64,000 nt of DNA. It comes from Eutreptiella sp. 'Long Island Sound 2002'. Taxonomy: Eukaryota; Euglenozoa; Euglenophyceae; Eutreptiales; Eutreptiaceae. The translations under genes and the position numbers were made by a program. The DNA lies in the NCBI GenBank assembly GCA_964036045.1, contig OZ038386.1, positions 19,554,225 through 19,618,224 of the forward strand, given 5' to 3'. The notes under the pieces are model-generated. The model had not been told where the DNA came from and did no database searches. It worked only from the letters and a program-made list of their open reading frames with translations. Below are positions 43,701-58,700 of this stretch, one piece after another (position 1 is the stretch's first letter; every line of letters starts with the position of its first letter).

Positions 43701-46700
43701 CGACGCGGACCAGGAGGGGGAGGGGGTGCGGGTGTCGGATTGCGACCGGGTGCCGCTCGCGGTTGCGGACGGCGCGGTTCGGGAACGCGACACGGTGCTG
43801 GAGAGTGTGGCTGACGTCGTCGGGGAGCCGGTGATGTGGTCGGAGGACGACAGGGAGGCGGTGGGGGTGGGGGGAGACAGGGAGACGGTGGAGCGGGTCA
43901 GGGAGGTGCTGCCGGTGAAGGTCGGAGTCGGGGTCACGGTGCCGGGCGCGGAGACGGTGAGGGTACTGAACGTCACGCTGAGCGATCCGCGGGACACAGT
44001 TGGCGTGGCGCTTGACGTGCTGGAGACACCGCCGGAGGGGGTGCGGGTGACGGAGCAGGTGTGGGTCACGGTAGCGGAGGGGCTGGCGGACGGGGGGGAC
44101 GGGGTGGGCGAAGGGGGCGATGGGCTGCCAGAGGGGCTGAACGTCCGTGGAAGCGAGACGGAGGCAGAGGTCGTGGGTGTGGCAGTGGGACGCGACAGTG
44201 TCGGGGAGGCGCTGATGGAGAGGGTCTGCGAGGCGTTGCGGGTGTGGCTTGGGGAGGCGCTGAAGGAGACCGAGCCCGAGTGAGAGGCGGTGCGTGTCCG
44301 AGAGGTTGCGGGTGTAGCGGTGCAGGTGCGCGAGGGGGTGGGGGTTGCGCTGGGGGGAGAGGGTGTGCGGGTGGCGGAAGGAGGCGAGATGGAGGCGGTG
44401 TGTGGGAGGGTGGCCGTGGCGGAGGGCGTGGCGGTCAGCGACACGGTGGGGGTCCCGGTCAGTTGTGGGGTAGGGGGGCTGACGCTGAGCGTCTCGGTGC
44501 CAGTCTGGGAGAGGGATTGCGAGGAGGCGGAGGCCGTGCCGATTGTCCAGGTGCAGGTGAAGGTCGCGCTGCAGGTGCGGGTCGGCGCGGCGGTGCTCGA
44601 GCAGGTTACGGAGCGGGACGCGGACCGCGTGGCACTCGCGGTGACGGAGGCGCTGGGCGTTGGTGACCGGGACACGGACCCGATGGAGGGGGTAGGGGTT
44701 GCTGTCGTAGCTGTGAAGGTGGGCGTGCCTGTGGAGGTGTACGTGGGGGTGCTGGTGCGGGACGGGGGCGGTGTGGCGCTGCCGGTCTGCGTGGGCGATA
44801 CCGTGCCGCTGCGGGATTGGGAGGCGCTTTGACGGGGTGAGGGGCTGCCAGAGGCTGACTCCGACGGGGACAGAGAGAGGGTGTGGGACCGGGTCATCGA
44901 GGGGGAGGCCGAGGGTGGCATCGATGCGGAAAGGGTGAGGGTGGGTGGGGTCAGGGACTGCGACACGGTGACGGTGGTGGTGGGGGCTGTGGAGCGGCTG
45001 CAGGAACGGGTGCTGGAGGGTGAGGCGCTGGGGGAGGCGGTTTGCGTGGCGGTGCACGAAGAGGTCCCGGTGGCGGTGGGCGGCGTCCGCGACGTCGTAC
45101 GCGTGGGGGTGATGCTGCGGACGACAGTTTGCGAGTGGGTGGGCGGCGAGCACGTCGGCGATGCAGTCGCACTGGCGGACGCACTGGTGGTCCCCGTGGA
45201 CGTGCGAGTAAGCGTCTGGCTGAGCGTGGGGGTCGCGCGCTCTGTGAAGGACGCGCTGCCCGTTGGCGACCCGGAGATGGGGCCGGTGAGGGAGCGGCTT
45301 CCGGACCTGCTCCTGCTGGGGCTGGCACTGCGGGAGGGACGCGGCGAGTCCGAGGCGGTGGTGGTGCAGGTGCGGGTGTGGGCTGGGGTCACGGAGGACG
45401 AGGGTGTGGGGCCAGAGTGGCTGACGGTGCTGAAGGTTCCGGTGCCAGAGCGAGTGAAAGAAGGCGACAGCGAAGGCGATGTGGACTGTGACTTGGGGCT
45501 CTGGGTGCAGGAAGGGGAAGGCGAGGCAGCCCCTGTGGGAGAAGTTGAGGCGGTGGCTGACGGCGATTGCGGGGAAGGCGTGGGCGACGTGGAGCGCGTA
45601 CTGTAGGAGGCAGTGGACGTGGCCACGCGGCTGAGGGTTGCTGAGGTGGTCGGGGAGGGCGTCGCGGGCGACGCGGTGAGGGTGACCGAGGAGGCACTCG
45701 CAGTGCCCGACAGGCGGCTGTCTGTGCGGGTGGCGGAGGGCGAGGCACTGCGGGGGGACTGAGTGGAGGTGGGCGTGGGGGTGATGGTCACACTGGGGGG
45801 AGATGGGGTGGGGGGGGTAGGGGTGGCGGTGGTCCTGGAGAGGGTTTGCGTGGCACTACGTGAGGCGGTGGATGCGGAGTGGGTGAACACGGACTGGGAG
45901 GGGGGCGGCGTCGGCGAGTGGGACGCAGAGGAGCTGCAGCTGCGGGAGCAGGAGGCGCTCATGGGGGAGTGGGTCGGGGTGGCGAGGGACGTGACCGTCA
46001 GTGTGTGGGTGTGGCTAAGGCTCGGGGTGAGGGTTGCCAAAGTGGGTGTGTGCGTGAGTGTAGTCGCTGTGAGGGACAGCGAGGGGCTAGACGACGGTGT
46101 GGGGGTCTCCGTGGCGGTTGGGGAGCGGCTGAAGGTTGGCGGAGATGGGGAAAGGGTGCCGGTGCGGGATGTGGAGGCGGTGCTTGATGGGGAGGGCGTG
46201 GCGGTGGTGGACAGGCTGCCTGAAAACGTGTGGGACTTAGTTGGGGCCGTGGGGGATAGTGGATGGGTCGGGCTGGAGGTTGGAGGAGAGCGGGTTTCGG
46301 TGACCGTGGGTGTGCGGCTGCAGACATGGGACGGCGACGGGGAGGTGGTGAGTGTCACGGTGGTGGTGGGCCGCGTGGTGGGGGTCGGGGATGGGGACAG
46401 GGGGCTGGCAGTGGCGGTGGGGGAAAAGGTGGGCGAGCAGGTCTGCGTCTTGGGGCTGAGCGTGGCGGACGGGGAGGTGAGGGTCGGGTCGGGTCGGGTG
46501 GGGGTGCGGGAGGCCGAGAGGCTCGCCGTGAGAGTCGGGGTCGGGGAGGGGGTGCCTGACCATAAGGAGGAGGTGATGGTGTACGTGGTCTTGGTCAGGG
46601 TGGCGGTGGGGGAGGGGCCCTCGGAGATGGACCGGGACAGGGTGTGCGTGGCTGAAAGGGTCCGTGTCGGTGGGGACGGTGACGGCGTCGGGGCCCCCGA

Positions 46701-49700
46701 AGGAGACTTGGACCGCGAGAGCGTCGGGGGGGATGGCGTGCGGAACGAGGTCGCGGAGGGGCTGCGGGACCGGGTGGGGGGGCTCAACGTGTGGGAGGCC
46801 GTGGGGGTCGAGGATGCAGACCCGGAGACGGATCGCGTGGCGGAAAGGGAGCGGGTGGTCACAGTGCCGGAGGCGGCGGTCGCGGTGCGGAGGCGGGTGG
46901 CGGACAGTGTCAGGGTCGGGGTTGCGGTCAGGGTGCCAGAGGCTGTGCCGGAGCATGTGGCGGTGGGGGCAACGGTGGCAGTCACGCTCGGAGTCCCGCT
47001 GGGGGTGCCGCCAAGGGTGCTGGACGTCGTCGGGGTCACCACCAGGGTCACCGTCAGACTCAGGGTGTCGCGCAGGGTCGCGGTGCGAGAGCGCGCCGAT
47101 GTCGCGGAGGTGGAGAAGGAGCAGGTGCAAGTGCCCGTCCCGCTGACCGACAGGGACCGCGGCCGTGTTGCGGACAGGCTGAGGGTCTCAGACACGCCCG
47201 GACTGGCAGAGGCGGTGGGGGTGCGGGAGGGCGATGCGGCCGCGAGCACGGTGCCGGTGCGCGTGAGAGACGGCGGGGAGACCGAGCAGGAACGGGTACC
47301 GGAGCCGGTCGCGGTGGTCGTGGGCGCGGAGGTGCCGGTCGGGGTGGCGGAGTGGCTGAGGGAGCGGGAGACGGTGCGGGTAGGAAGGGTCCGTGAGGGG
47401 GCGACGGTGAGGGTGGGGGAGGGCGTGCGTGTCACGGACGGAGACCGCGTGCCGGAGGGCCCTGGCGTTTTGCTCGGGGGGCTGGCGGTGGGGCTTGCGG
47501 TGGGGCTCACGGTGCGGCTGCAGGTCGTGAAGGTCAGGGTCGGTGGGGACGGGGTTGCGGACTCGGAGGCGGTCCTGCTGCGGGTGGCGGTGGGGGCCGG
47601 GGTGAAGGTGCTCGAGGCGGTGAGGGAACGGGTGGTGGAGCACGTGGGGCTGCGCCTGTGGGTGAGGGTGGCCGTGGGGGAGCGTGTGCCGCTCGGGCTG
47701 TCGCTGCCGGAGAGGCTGGCGGTGCCGGAGCGCGTCGGCGGCGTGACGGACGGCGTGCGGGCGGAGGAAAGGGTGCATGTCGCCGACAGCGTCGGGGAGC
47801 CCGTGTGGGTGCGGCTGGGGACGCGGGTGTGGGAAGGGGAGCCGGAAAAGGAGCGCGCGGGGCTGCCGGATCCCGAAGGCGTGGCGCTGGGGGACTGAGA
47901 GCCTGAAGGGGAGGGCGTGGCAGGAGATGGGGTTGGGATGCGGCTGTGGGTCGGGCTGAGTGTGAGGGTGGCGGTGTGGCTGCTTGAGAGGGTGGTGTTG
48001 GCGCTCCGGGAGAGGGTGGAGCAGGTGGCAGAGAATGAGCACGAGGGGGAAAACGACGGTGAGGGCAAAGCGGTGCCAGAGCAGGAGGCGGAGGCGGAGG
48101 GGGTCAGGGAGGCAGGCGGCGTCCGGGTGGGGGTCGCGGACGCAGAGGTGGTCTGGGTAGGGCTTGCGCTGGGGGCGCTGGGGGTTGGGGATACCGACGG
48201 GGGGGACGGAGTGCGGGTGCGGGTGAGGCCGGGCGAGGCAGTGCTGGAGTGTGTGTGTGACAGACAGCTGCTGAGGGAATGCGACAGCGAGGCCGTGGGG
48301 GGGCTGAGAGAGACGGTGTCCGTTGTGGACCGTGAGGGTCCCGTGGGGGAGGGGGTTGGTGTGTACGGCGCCGAGAGGGTGTGGGTGAAGGTGTGGCTGG
48401 CGGTCACGGTGGGGGCGCGGCTGCTGGTGCGCGTGGCCGAGGGACTGCGGCTCCCGGAGAGCGAGGCCGTGGCGGTGTCGGTCGCACGCGTGGTGGGCGT
48501 CGCGGTGCCGGTTTTGGTGGGCGGCGTGTCGGACGGGGTCGCGGAGGGGGAGGCGGAGGGGGGGGTCTGAGAGAGCGAGCGCGAGGCTGTCACAGAGCGT
48601 GAGAACGTTTGCGTCGTTGAGCAGGTGTGGGACGGCGTGGGGGCGTTGCTGGAGGAGTGAGTGAAGGCTACGGTGGCGGACCTGGAGGGGGATGCACTGC
48701 CGGAGTCGGAGGCCGTGCGGCTGCGGGGGGTCGCAGTGGGTGTGGCAGACTCGGAATCCGTAGGGGACAGTGCGCGGGAGCAGGAAACGGTGCGCGACAC
48801 CGCAGATGTTGCGGTGGCACTGCCGGTGCGCGACGCGGAGGACAGTGACTGCGACAGCGAGCGCGACGCACTAAGGGATGAGCTCGGGCTGTGAAGCCCC
48901 GTGAGGGTTGGCGACGCGGAGTGCGACGGGGGGCTTGGGGTTGTGGAGGGGGAACGGCTTGCACTGCAGGTGTGTGTGGTAGTCAGGCTGCGGGTGTAGC
49001 TCCGGCTGGCGCTGGCATGGGCTGAGGGGGTGCGTGTGGGCGATGCGGCACCTGAGATAGACCGAGAGGCGGACAGCGTCACCGTGGATGATGTGGTGGC
49101 GGTCCGGCTGACGGAGAGGGCCGGTGACGAGGTGTGCGACGCAGAGGCGTCGTGGGACACGGTGCCGCTCGCGCTGGCGCTCCCCGTGGGAGAAGGGACA
49201 GTGTGGGACCGGGTGTCGCGAAGGGTGGCGCTGGCGCTGTGGCTCGGGGACGCGGAGACGGAGGCGGTGGCGGTGCGCGAGGCCGTGGTGGTCTGGGTGT
49301 GGGAGCGGGTGTGGGACGGAGGGGAGACGGAGGAGGTGCGGGTGGGCGCACGGGTGGCGCTTGGGGTGAATGAGGGGGAGGGCGTGTACGTGGCAGGGCT
49401 GGTGGCGTGGTCGGTGTCGCTGGGGGACAACGTGGGAGGGGACAGGGAGGCGGTGGGGCTCTCTGAGGGCGACGGGGTGAGTGACGCGGTCCGCAGCGGT
49501 GTGTCGCTGGGGCCGGATGGGGTGGCGCTGCCCGACGGCGTGGGCCCGAAGGTGTGGCTTGCGCTGTCAGAGGCGGTTGGGGACACTGTGGCAGAGGTCG
49601 TGCGGGTACGGGTGCGTGTCGGGGCGGAGAGCGACGGCGTGGATTGAGTCGCGCTCGGTGGCGTGGCCGACGGAGAAGTGGTCAGGGACGACGCAGATGC

Positions 49701-52700
49701 CGTAGCGCTGGCGCTGGCACTGCGGGAGCCACTGAGGGTTGGGGGAGTGAGGGTTGGTGTCCAGGTCGCAGTCCGCGACGCCGTTGCGTTGGCGGATGCG
49801 GAGCCGGTGCAGGTGAGCGAGCCTGAGCCGGTGGGGGTGCAGGTGGAGGTGGGGCTGCAGGAGGCGGAGGCGGAGCCGGTGGGTGCGGATAGGGTGAGGG
49901 AGCGGGACTTGGTCCAAGTCAGGGACAGGGAAGGCGTAGCGGTGTACATATGACTACGGGAGGGTGACGCCGAAGGTGAGTAGAAGGGCGAGGCACTGGC
50001 AGATGACGTCAGAGAGCAAGACGTAGAGTGGGTGGCAGTCGCGGCGCGGGTCTGGGTGGTCGTGGGGGATGCGTACGGGGACCGCGTTGAGCTCGGAGTC
50101 GGGGACAGTACCCCAGACACCGTCAGAGACGCGGTAAGGGTCTGGCTGCACGTTCGTGTGCTGCGCGGTGTCACTGAGGGCGAGGGCGAGGGGGGGCTGC
50201 GGGTCGCGGAGTAGGAGAGGGCGTGCGACAGGGTCGCGGTGCGGGAGGCGGTGGGGGTGCAGGTGGGAGGGGGCGCTGTGACGGAGGCAGTGGAGCGGGT
50301 GGGGGTCGGGGAGGCGGGGGATGGGGAGGGGCTGCAGGAGCCGGTGTGCGTGTGGGAGGCCCCAGAGGGCACGAGGGTGAGCGAGGGTGTGGACGTCAGC
50401 GTTGCAGTGGCCGTACTTAAGGAGAAGGTCTGTGAGGAGGAGACCGTGGGACGCTCGGTGGGCGTCGGGGTGTCGGAGGGAGAGGGCGTGCCAGTCCGGG
50501 TCAGAGGAGAGGCAGTGGGAGTGTATGTCGATGTGGGGGATGTGGTGTGCGACATGGACCCCGAAACGGGGGAGAGCGTTCCGGTGGTGACGGACACACT
50601 GCGCGTCAGCGAGGGACTCAGAGTGTGCGGCGGCGTTGCAGTGAGTGTCGCGGACCGGGAGGCCGAGGGGGTTACGGAGCATGTGGCAGATGCGGTGGGG
50701 GCCGACAGACTGCAAGAGAGGCTGAGCGACCTCGACCCGCTGCCAGAAGCAGTCATGGACGTGTTGCGTGAGAATGACCCCGTGAAAGAGGCGGACACCG
50801 TTCCGGATGCGGTTGCGGTGAGGCTGTCTCCGTCGGTGCGTGTCGCCGTGTGGCTTGCCGTGAGAGACAGCGTCGATGTGTGACTGCGAGTGTGACTCGC
50901 CGTTGGTGTAAGGGCATGCGTGGGAGACGGCGAGCGCGATGGAGACGGTGACGGGGATGGCGGTGAGAGGGAGCCGCTCGCAGTCGGGGGGCTGCAGGTT
51001 GCAGTGGGTGTTGCCGTCGGGGCTGCAGTGATGGAGCCCGACACGGAGAGCGACGCGGTGTGGGTGTGCGTGGGGCTCTGCAGCACCGAGAACGACGCCG
51101 TCACGGAGCTGCAAGAGCGGCTGGGGGGGCTCGCGGTGTCGCCAGGGCTGCCGCTGATGGATGCCGAGGGCGTCGGGCTGCCGCTGGGGCTGCGGGAGAG
51201 CGACGGGGAGGCCGCGGTCGCGGTGCAGGAAAAGGAGCGTGTCATGCGGTGAGTAAGCGTTGGGGAGGCGGATGCGCTGCTGGAAGTGGTTCCCGAGGCC
51301 GATGCCGTCTTCGGCGTGCTGGTGGGTGTGAAAACCGCGGAGGCGCTTTCCGAGCGCGACCGCGACCCAGTGCGCGAGCTCGTCCGAGTTGTAGATGCAG
51401 TGCCAGAGGCGGTGCCGGTGCCACTGCAGGACCCCGACACAGTCTGAGACACCGACGTTGTGGGAGCGTGCGTCGATGAGAGGGAGAGGGACGGGGAGGG
51501 GGTTGCGGTGGGGGGGCTTTCACTTCCCGTCGCTGAGCGTGAGGCGGTGGCGGGGCGCGTGGGGGGCGAGGGGGTGCCCGTGCGCGTCACTGTCGTTGTC
51601 TCTGTAAAGGTGGCGGTGAACGTGGCGCGGTGGGAGGGCGTGCGGGACGCTGTGGGCGACAGGGAGGCGGACAGTGTGCGCGGGGTCCCGGTGGCGGTCG
51701 TCACGGAGCGCGTCTCGGTCGGGCTCTGGCTGCCTGACCTCGAGGCCCGAGTGACGGACAGCGTCCCGTCGGCCGTTGCTGAGACGGAGGCGGAGGCCGT
51801 TGCGGAGGCCGGGGAGGGCGACACGCTGAACGTGGACGGGGATTGGGAGGCGGAGGCAGAGAGGGTCGCGGTGCATGTGGTGAGGGTTGGGCTGTCGGTC
51901 CGGCTGCGGGCCGTGGGCGTGGCCGTGTCCGTGCGCACGCGGGAGACGGTGCGGCTGGCAGAGGCCGTGGGAGTGCGTGGGGAAGCTGTGCGGCTGGTAG
52001 TCGGGGTGCACGCGCAACTGCTGGTCAGTGTGGCGGTCCTCGTCGGGGTGCCGGATACCGGGCCGCTGCGAGAGGCCGTGCGCGTGCGCGTGTACGACGC
52101 CGTGCGCGTAGGCACGTCTGATGGGGTCAAAGTCACGGACTGCGACAGGCTCGCCGTGCGGGAGCCAAGGGTTGCAGAGGCGGAAGCACTGGAGACAGAC
52201 TGCGAGGGGGATCGCGAGGCGCGAGTCGAGGTGGGGGATGGGGCGGTGAGGGAGCGGCTGCGGGTGTGAGACGGGCTGAGGCTGAGCGAGAGGGTCGGTG
52301 AATGGGATGGCGGCGACGGTGTTGGGGAGGGGAGGAGGGTCATGGTGGTGGCCGTGCTGGTGCAGGAGGCAGAGGGGAGCGAGACTGATGGGGATGGGGT
52401 GCTCGTGGGAGGGGACGGGGATGGGGAGGGGGTAGGGGAGAAGGAGTGGGGGGAGCGGGAGAGGCTGAGGGAGCGCGTGGTGGTCAGGGACAGCGTGGGC
52501 GTGGGCGTCGCGACTCGGCTGATGGACGGCGTGCGCGTGTCGGTAGCCGTTGGCGGAGACAGGGTGGGGGTGCTGCTGCCGGAGCGGGACTCCGTAGTGC
52601 AGGTTAGGGTCTCGGTGGGCGGGCTCTGGCTGCAGGAGACGGTGGCGGTGGCTGTGGGGGACACCGTGAGGCCCCGGGACTGCGACGGGGTGGTGGACAA

Positions 52701-55700
52701 GGTTGCAGTTGGTGTTGCCGACATGCGGTCGGAGGGGCTCAGCGACGCGGTCACCGAGTACGAGGGGGTTGCGCTGGGCACGTCGCTGGCGGAGGCCGTG
52801 AAGGTGCACGTGCGCGTCATGGAGGGGACGTGGCTGCAGCTGCCTGTGGCGGACCGCGTCTTCGTCGGGCTTTGGGGTGCGGTGAAGGACGGAGCGCTGC
52901 GGCTGAGTGACGCGGTACTCCGGCTGACGGAGCCCCGGGTGCGGCTCGGGCTCAGGCTCAGGGTCTGGCTGGCGCTCGTGGTGGCGCTGGACGTGGGGCT
53001 GCCGGTCGCGGTGAGTGACGCGCTGAAGCTGCTCGTCCGGGACCGGCTGGCACTGCCGGAGCCACTGCCGGAGCCGCTGGCGCTCGTGGTGCCGGATGCG
53101 GTTGCGGAGACGGTGGAGAGGGTCAATGAGGCGGACGCCGAGCCGGAGGCACTGAGGGTGCGGGACCCGGATGGAGTGAGGGCGCTGGTTCGGGTCGCGC
53201 TACGCGTGAAGGTTGGGGGGGAGGCTGTGGGGGAGACGGTGCTGTTGACGGAGCCAGAGAGGCTGAGCGTGGCGGAGCTGCTGAGGGTCTGGGTGGATGC
53301 GGAGCGGCTGATGAGTGATGGGGAGAGGCTCCGCGTGCGAGAGCCCGCGGACGCAGAGCGCACGAGAGAGGGGGTCGCGGAGGCGGACAGGGACGGGCTG
53401 TGGGACCGAGTCACGGAGGGCGTGGCCGTTTGGAGGGGGGTGGGGCTGCACGACTGCGATGCGGAGGGGGTGGCGCCGCTGCGGCTCTGGGTGGTGAAGG
53501 TGGTGGTGGGGCTGTTGGATGGCGTGGGGCTTAGGCACGCGCTGCTGCTGCGGGTGCGCGAGAGGAGGCTCTGAGACGCCGTTGACACACTGGGGGAGGG
53601 ACTATCTGATGACGAGGATGAGGCGGAGAGGCTGTGGGACGAGGTGCCTGACGGCGTTGTTGAGAGGGTGTCGGAAAGCGACGGCGCGGAGGGGGAGGCG
53701 GAGAGGCTGACGGTCGTGCGGGACATACTGGGGCTCTGCGTGGCGCTGCCGGAGCCAGAGGCGGAGGCACTGCGCGACGCCGAGGGTGTGGCTGTGAAGG
53801 TGCGCGTGGGGCTGAGGGTGGGGCTGGCAGTCGGGTTGCGGCTGCAGGGCGATCGGGTGAGGGAGAAGGAGGTGCAGGAGGTTGTTGGGGTGGTTGAGGC
53901 ACTGCGAGAGCTGAGAGTGTAGGAGGATGACCGGCTGGTCGTCGCGGAGAGAGAGGTGGACAGGGAGGTGGTAGCGTTGGCCGATGCGGTGGGACTGGCA
54001 GTGGCAGAGGAAGACAGGGTAATGGATGGGGACGCGGTTGCAGAGGGCCGGGTCCGGGATGGGGAGAAACTGGGGGGGCTGGCCGAGGGGGAGCCCGTAA
54101 GGCTGAAGGTCTCGGTGAGGGTGGGCCGGGATTCGGTGCCGGAGCAGGAAGGGGTGGAGAAGGTCTGGGAGCCGGCGGTGACGGACGTGGTTGGAGACGA
54201 GGTGAGGGTTGGGGTAGGGCTGGTGCAGGAGCGAGACCCGACTGTCAGGGACGGGGAGCGCGAGAGGGGCGACAGGGTGTAGGAGCGGGTGAAGGTGGCG
54301 GATAGGGTCGAGCTGCGGCTGGAGCTGGGGGTTGCGGTGCGAGTGTAAGAGGAGGAGGGAGATCCTGAGGGAGAGTGGGAGGGGGAGGTGCTGGGGGAGA
54401 GGCTGGGGGATACGGAGGAGGAGGAGCTGGGGGATTGGGAGATGGTGCACGACCCGGAGGTGGTGAGGGATAGGGAGGCGGTTGGGGACCGGCTGCCTGT
54501 GCCGGTGCTCGAGCCGGTGGCCGTGGGACTCGGGGTCAAGAGCGCAGAGCGACTCTGTGTGGCACTGCCGGTGGCACTGCGGGTGGGGGACATTGTTGGA
54601 AGGGTCGCCGAAGGCGAGGGGGATGTGGAGTGCGTGGAGGTGCAGCTTGGACTGCAGGTCTGCGTTCGGACAGTGGTGGTGGATGGCGTGAAGGAGATGG
54701 AGGCGGAGCCCGAGGCAGTCAGGGATGCCGTGAGGTTCAGGGAGGCGGAGCGGGATACAGAGGAGGTGGAAGAAGGGGAGGTGGTGAGTGGGATGCTGGG
54801 GGACGCGGTCGGGGTCTGCGATGGGGTCAGGGAGAGAGGACGGGACACCGTGAGTGAGGTGGTGGCAGAGGGGCTGAGGCTGTGTGTGTGGGAGAGCGTG
54901 CGGGTCTCCCTCGAAGTCGGGCTGTTAGTAGTCGTAGGCTGGGCGGTGCAGGTGTAGCTTGCAGTGGGGGTGGGCGTGCCTGATCCAGGAGACGCCGAGG
55001 CCGAAACGCTGCGGGTGCGAGACGGCGAGGGGGAGGGCGTGGGGGACGGGGTGGCGGTGGTGATGGTGACGGTGCGCGGGCTCGCCGTGGGGGTGCGTGA
55101 GCGCCCACTGCCGCTCCATGTCGAAGTGGGTCTGGGGGTCGTGGAAGGAGACGCTGAAGCGGTGCAAGTCAGGGAGGAGCAGGAGAGGGAGCACGTGGGG
55201 CTGGGGGTGGGGGTGGGCCCGGTGGGGCTGCAGGTCCGGGTGTGGGTCGGGGACGGCGTTGAGGAGAGGCTCGCTGTGGGGCTGGGCGTGGCTGCCACAG
55301 AGGGGCTGGAGGTGACCGAGACGGTGGTGCAAGTGGAAGTGCTGCTGCGGGAGACGGATCCGGAGAGCGTTTGAGTGCCGGTGATTTGGGTGGAATCGGA
55401 GGGGGATCGGGTTTGGGACGGGGTGGCGGAGGTGGGGGTCGGCGAGGAGCTGCGGGATCGTGATGCAGTTGGGGTGAGGCTGCGGGGTTGAGACGGGGAG
55501 GCGGAGCCGCTGAGGCTGCGGGAGGCACTGGGGGTGAGGGTACTGCGGGTCGGAGTGGCGGAGAGCAGGGACGGTGTCACGGAGGGAGAGACGGTGCCGC
55601 TGGGGCTGGTAGAGGCCGACGCGGTGGGGCTCTCGGCTCGGGTGACGGTGGTGCATGTGAGGGACGGAGTCGGGCTGTGGCTTGGGCTCGGGGTTGGGCT

Positions 55701-58700
55701 CGGGGCAGAGGGGGTCGAGGTGGTGCTGGGTGTGTGTGTCAGGGCCGGGGTGGGGGTCCGTGACAGGGTCGGGGTTGGGGAATGTGTGGGGGTCGCTGTT
55801 CGGAGGCGCGAGGGGGTGGCGGACGCTGTGCGGGTCGGTGGCGAAACCGTGGCCGAGGGGCTGGGGCTGCCGCTGCCGCTGAGGGTGGGGGTGGCGGAGG
55901 GTGTGGAACTGGGGACGGCCGTGCCGCTGCGAGTGAGTGAGGGGGTGGAGGTGTGGGAAGGCGAGGCGGTGACGGAGGAGCAGGAGGCAGAGGCCGAGGA
56001 GGAGTGTGACCGGGTCGAGGTGGGCGTGCGGGTGGGGACGATGGTCGCGGTTGGGGTGAGGGACGGGGGCGACAGGGAGACGGAGTGGCTGCCGGACGGC
56101 GAGAAGGTGCGGGTGGCCCGCGGCGTGGGGCTGTTCGTGGCGGTGCCCGAGTGTGTGGCGGTGGGCGTGCTGCGGGTGCCGGTCCAGCCGCTGCGGCTCG
56201 CGGTGCAGGACAGCGAGACGGAGGGGGAGGCCGTGGGGCTGCCAGGGCTGCCGGACAGAGAGCAGGAGGAGGCCGACGCGGAGATGCCCGAGGCCGACGC
56301 AGAGACGGACCAAAAGCCAGAGCCTGACGAAGTGCGGGTGGGGGTGGGGGTGGGGGTGAGGCTCGGGGGACGGCTCGCGGTGGCGGATGAGGTGAGCGAG
56401 GATAGCGTGGCGGTGGCAGTCCCGTGGGAAGGCGTCAAGCTGAGGCTGCAGGTGCGGCTGTGGGTGTCAGATGGGGTCACGGAGGGTGTGCCGGACCGTG
56501 AGGCAGAGGTGCTGGGGGTGGGGCTTAGGGAGGCCGATGAGGGGGAGAGAGAGGGACTCCAGGCGGAGGGCGTCTCGGTGGCACTTTGGGTCAAGGTGGG
56601 GCTGGGCGACCCCGGCGACTCGGTCTTGGTTGGCGGTGGGGCCGTGCGAGACACGGAGGCGCTGGCGGTGAGGGTTGAAAGGGATGGGGACAGAGAACCC
56701 GGCGACGCGGAGAGGGAGCCGGAGGCGGTGGTAGTGACGGTGGAGGACTGCGTACGGGTGCGTGACCCGGTCGCGCTGTGCGACACCGATAGCGAGGGCG
56801 TTTGTGTCGGAGAGGCGGTCCCGGTGCCAGAGGCGGTGGCCGGGGAGGGGGATACCGAGTGACTGAGGGACCCGGTCGCGGAAGTGGTCAACGAGAGCGC
56901 GGCGGACACCGTGTGTGTTTCCGTTGGTTTGGAGCGGGAGGGCGAGGGTGTGGGGGTGAGGGACGGCGAGGCTGAGGGGCTGGGTGGCGAGGGTGTGAGG
57001 GTGACGCGTGGCGTGGCCGAAGGAGAGGTAGAAATGGTGAGGGGATTGGTGCTGGACATCGTGAAAGACAAAGTGAAGGTGGTGCCGGAGAGGGTTGGGC
57101 TGAGGCTGGGGGACTCCGACAGCATCGAAGTGGCCGTTGCGGTTGGGCTTGCAGTGCCAGTGGGTGCGGGAGTCGGGGTGCCGGAGACGCTGGTGGTCAA
57201 GGTGGACCGAGTGGCGGTGGCGGTCGGCGTGGAGGAGGCGGTGGGCGTCAGGCTGGGTGGGGAGAGGGAGAAGGTATGGGTGGGGACGGAGGTCGGCGTG
57301 CGGGAGCCCGAGAAGGACATGGTGGGAGTGGAGCATGTGCCCGTGGGTGTCGAGGTGAAGCTGGAGCCTGTGGCTGAGGAGGAGAGGGTCGGTGATGGTG
57401 GCGACAGGGTACGGGAACGGCTGGAGGAACGGGTGTGGGAGAAGGTCTCCGTGTCTTGCACCGAGAGGGTGCGAGTTCGGGAGCGGCTCTCGGACGGGGA
57501 TCGGCTGGAGCTGCTGCTGAGCGTCCGAGAGGCGGTGAAAGAGAGGGAGGCCAGGGACGGCGAGGCTGAGGCCGTGGAGGCGGAGGCGGAGGCGCTGGAG
57601 GTGGCGCTGCGGCTCACGGTGAGGGACGACTCAGAAAGCGAGCGAGAGGGCGTGGCAGTGCGGGAGGCGGTCGGGGTCGATGCGTCGGAGGCCGTGGGCG
57701 AAACGGTCGAGGTTGGGGTGCAGCTGGACTGCGTGGCAGCGGTGAGGGAGAAGGTGAGGGTGGGGGCTACAGTGGCGGAGAGGGAGGCGGTCCGCGTGCC
57801 GGTGCTGGTGCGGGACGGGCTGTGGGTCCCAGAACGGCTGGGGGAGCGAGTTGGAGGCGACGCAGTTGCGGTACGGGAGCTCGAGGAGGAGGCAGTGTAG
57901 GACGTGAGGGAGGGTGAGCGCCGCGAGGCGCTGGGAGTGCCCGAGGAGCTGGGGGAAGGGCTGAGGGTTGGTGCAGAGGGGCTGTCGGAGGCAGAGAGGG
58001 AGGCGGTGGCTGATGCAGAGAGCGAGGGGTTGCGAGACCGGCTGACGGAGATGGACGGAGATGGAGATGGACGGGAGAGGGTGGCGGTCTGCGAGGCGGG
58101 GGACGGGGAGGAGGTCATCGTGAGGGAGGATGCGGTGGGGCTGGGGGTGTGCTGGCTGGGGGTCACCGAGACGGAGCCAGTGGTGCCGCTGAGAGTCAGC
58201 GTCCTGCAGCTGTACGTCTTGGTCAGCGGCCCGGTGGTGGATGGTGACCTGGTCCCGGAGGAGCTGGTGGTCGCAGTGGCGTGCGGGGTCTGCGTTGCAG
58301 TGAGCGTGCGACTTCGCGTGAGCGTGAACACGCCGGTCTGCGACGTTGCGGTGGGGCTGGGGGTGGCAGGGCTACCGGTCGCAGTGCAGGAGCGGCTCGG
58401 CGTTGGGGAGCGGGAGCGCGGGCTTGGGGTTGCGGTCAGGGACGGGGGGGTCAAGGTCCACCTGAAGCTCAAGCTGTGGGTGAAGCTGGGGCTGCGGGTC
58501 CACGTGGTGGCCGTGGCGGCGGCCGTAGTGAGCGATAGCGTGGGCGTGGGGGTCAGGGACGCGGTGTTGCTGACCGCCAGCGACGCCGTCGCTGTGGCCG
58601 AGACAGTGGGGGAGGTGGTCAGGGAGGCCGTTGGAGGCGTGCCAGAGCCGCTGACTGTGGGAGAGCTGCTCCGGGTGAAGGCGACGGAGGCGGTGCTGGG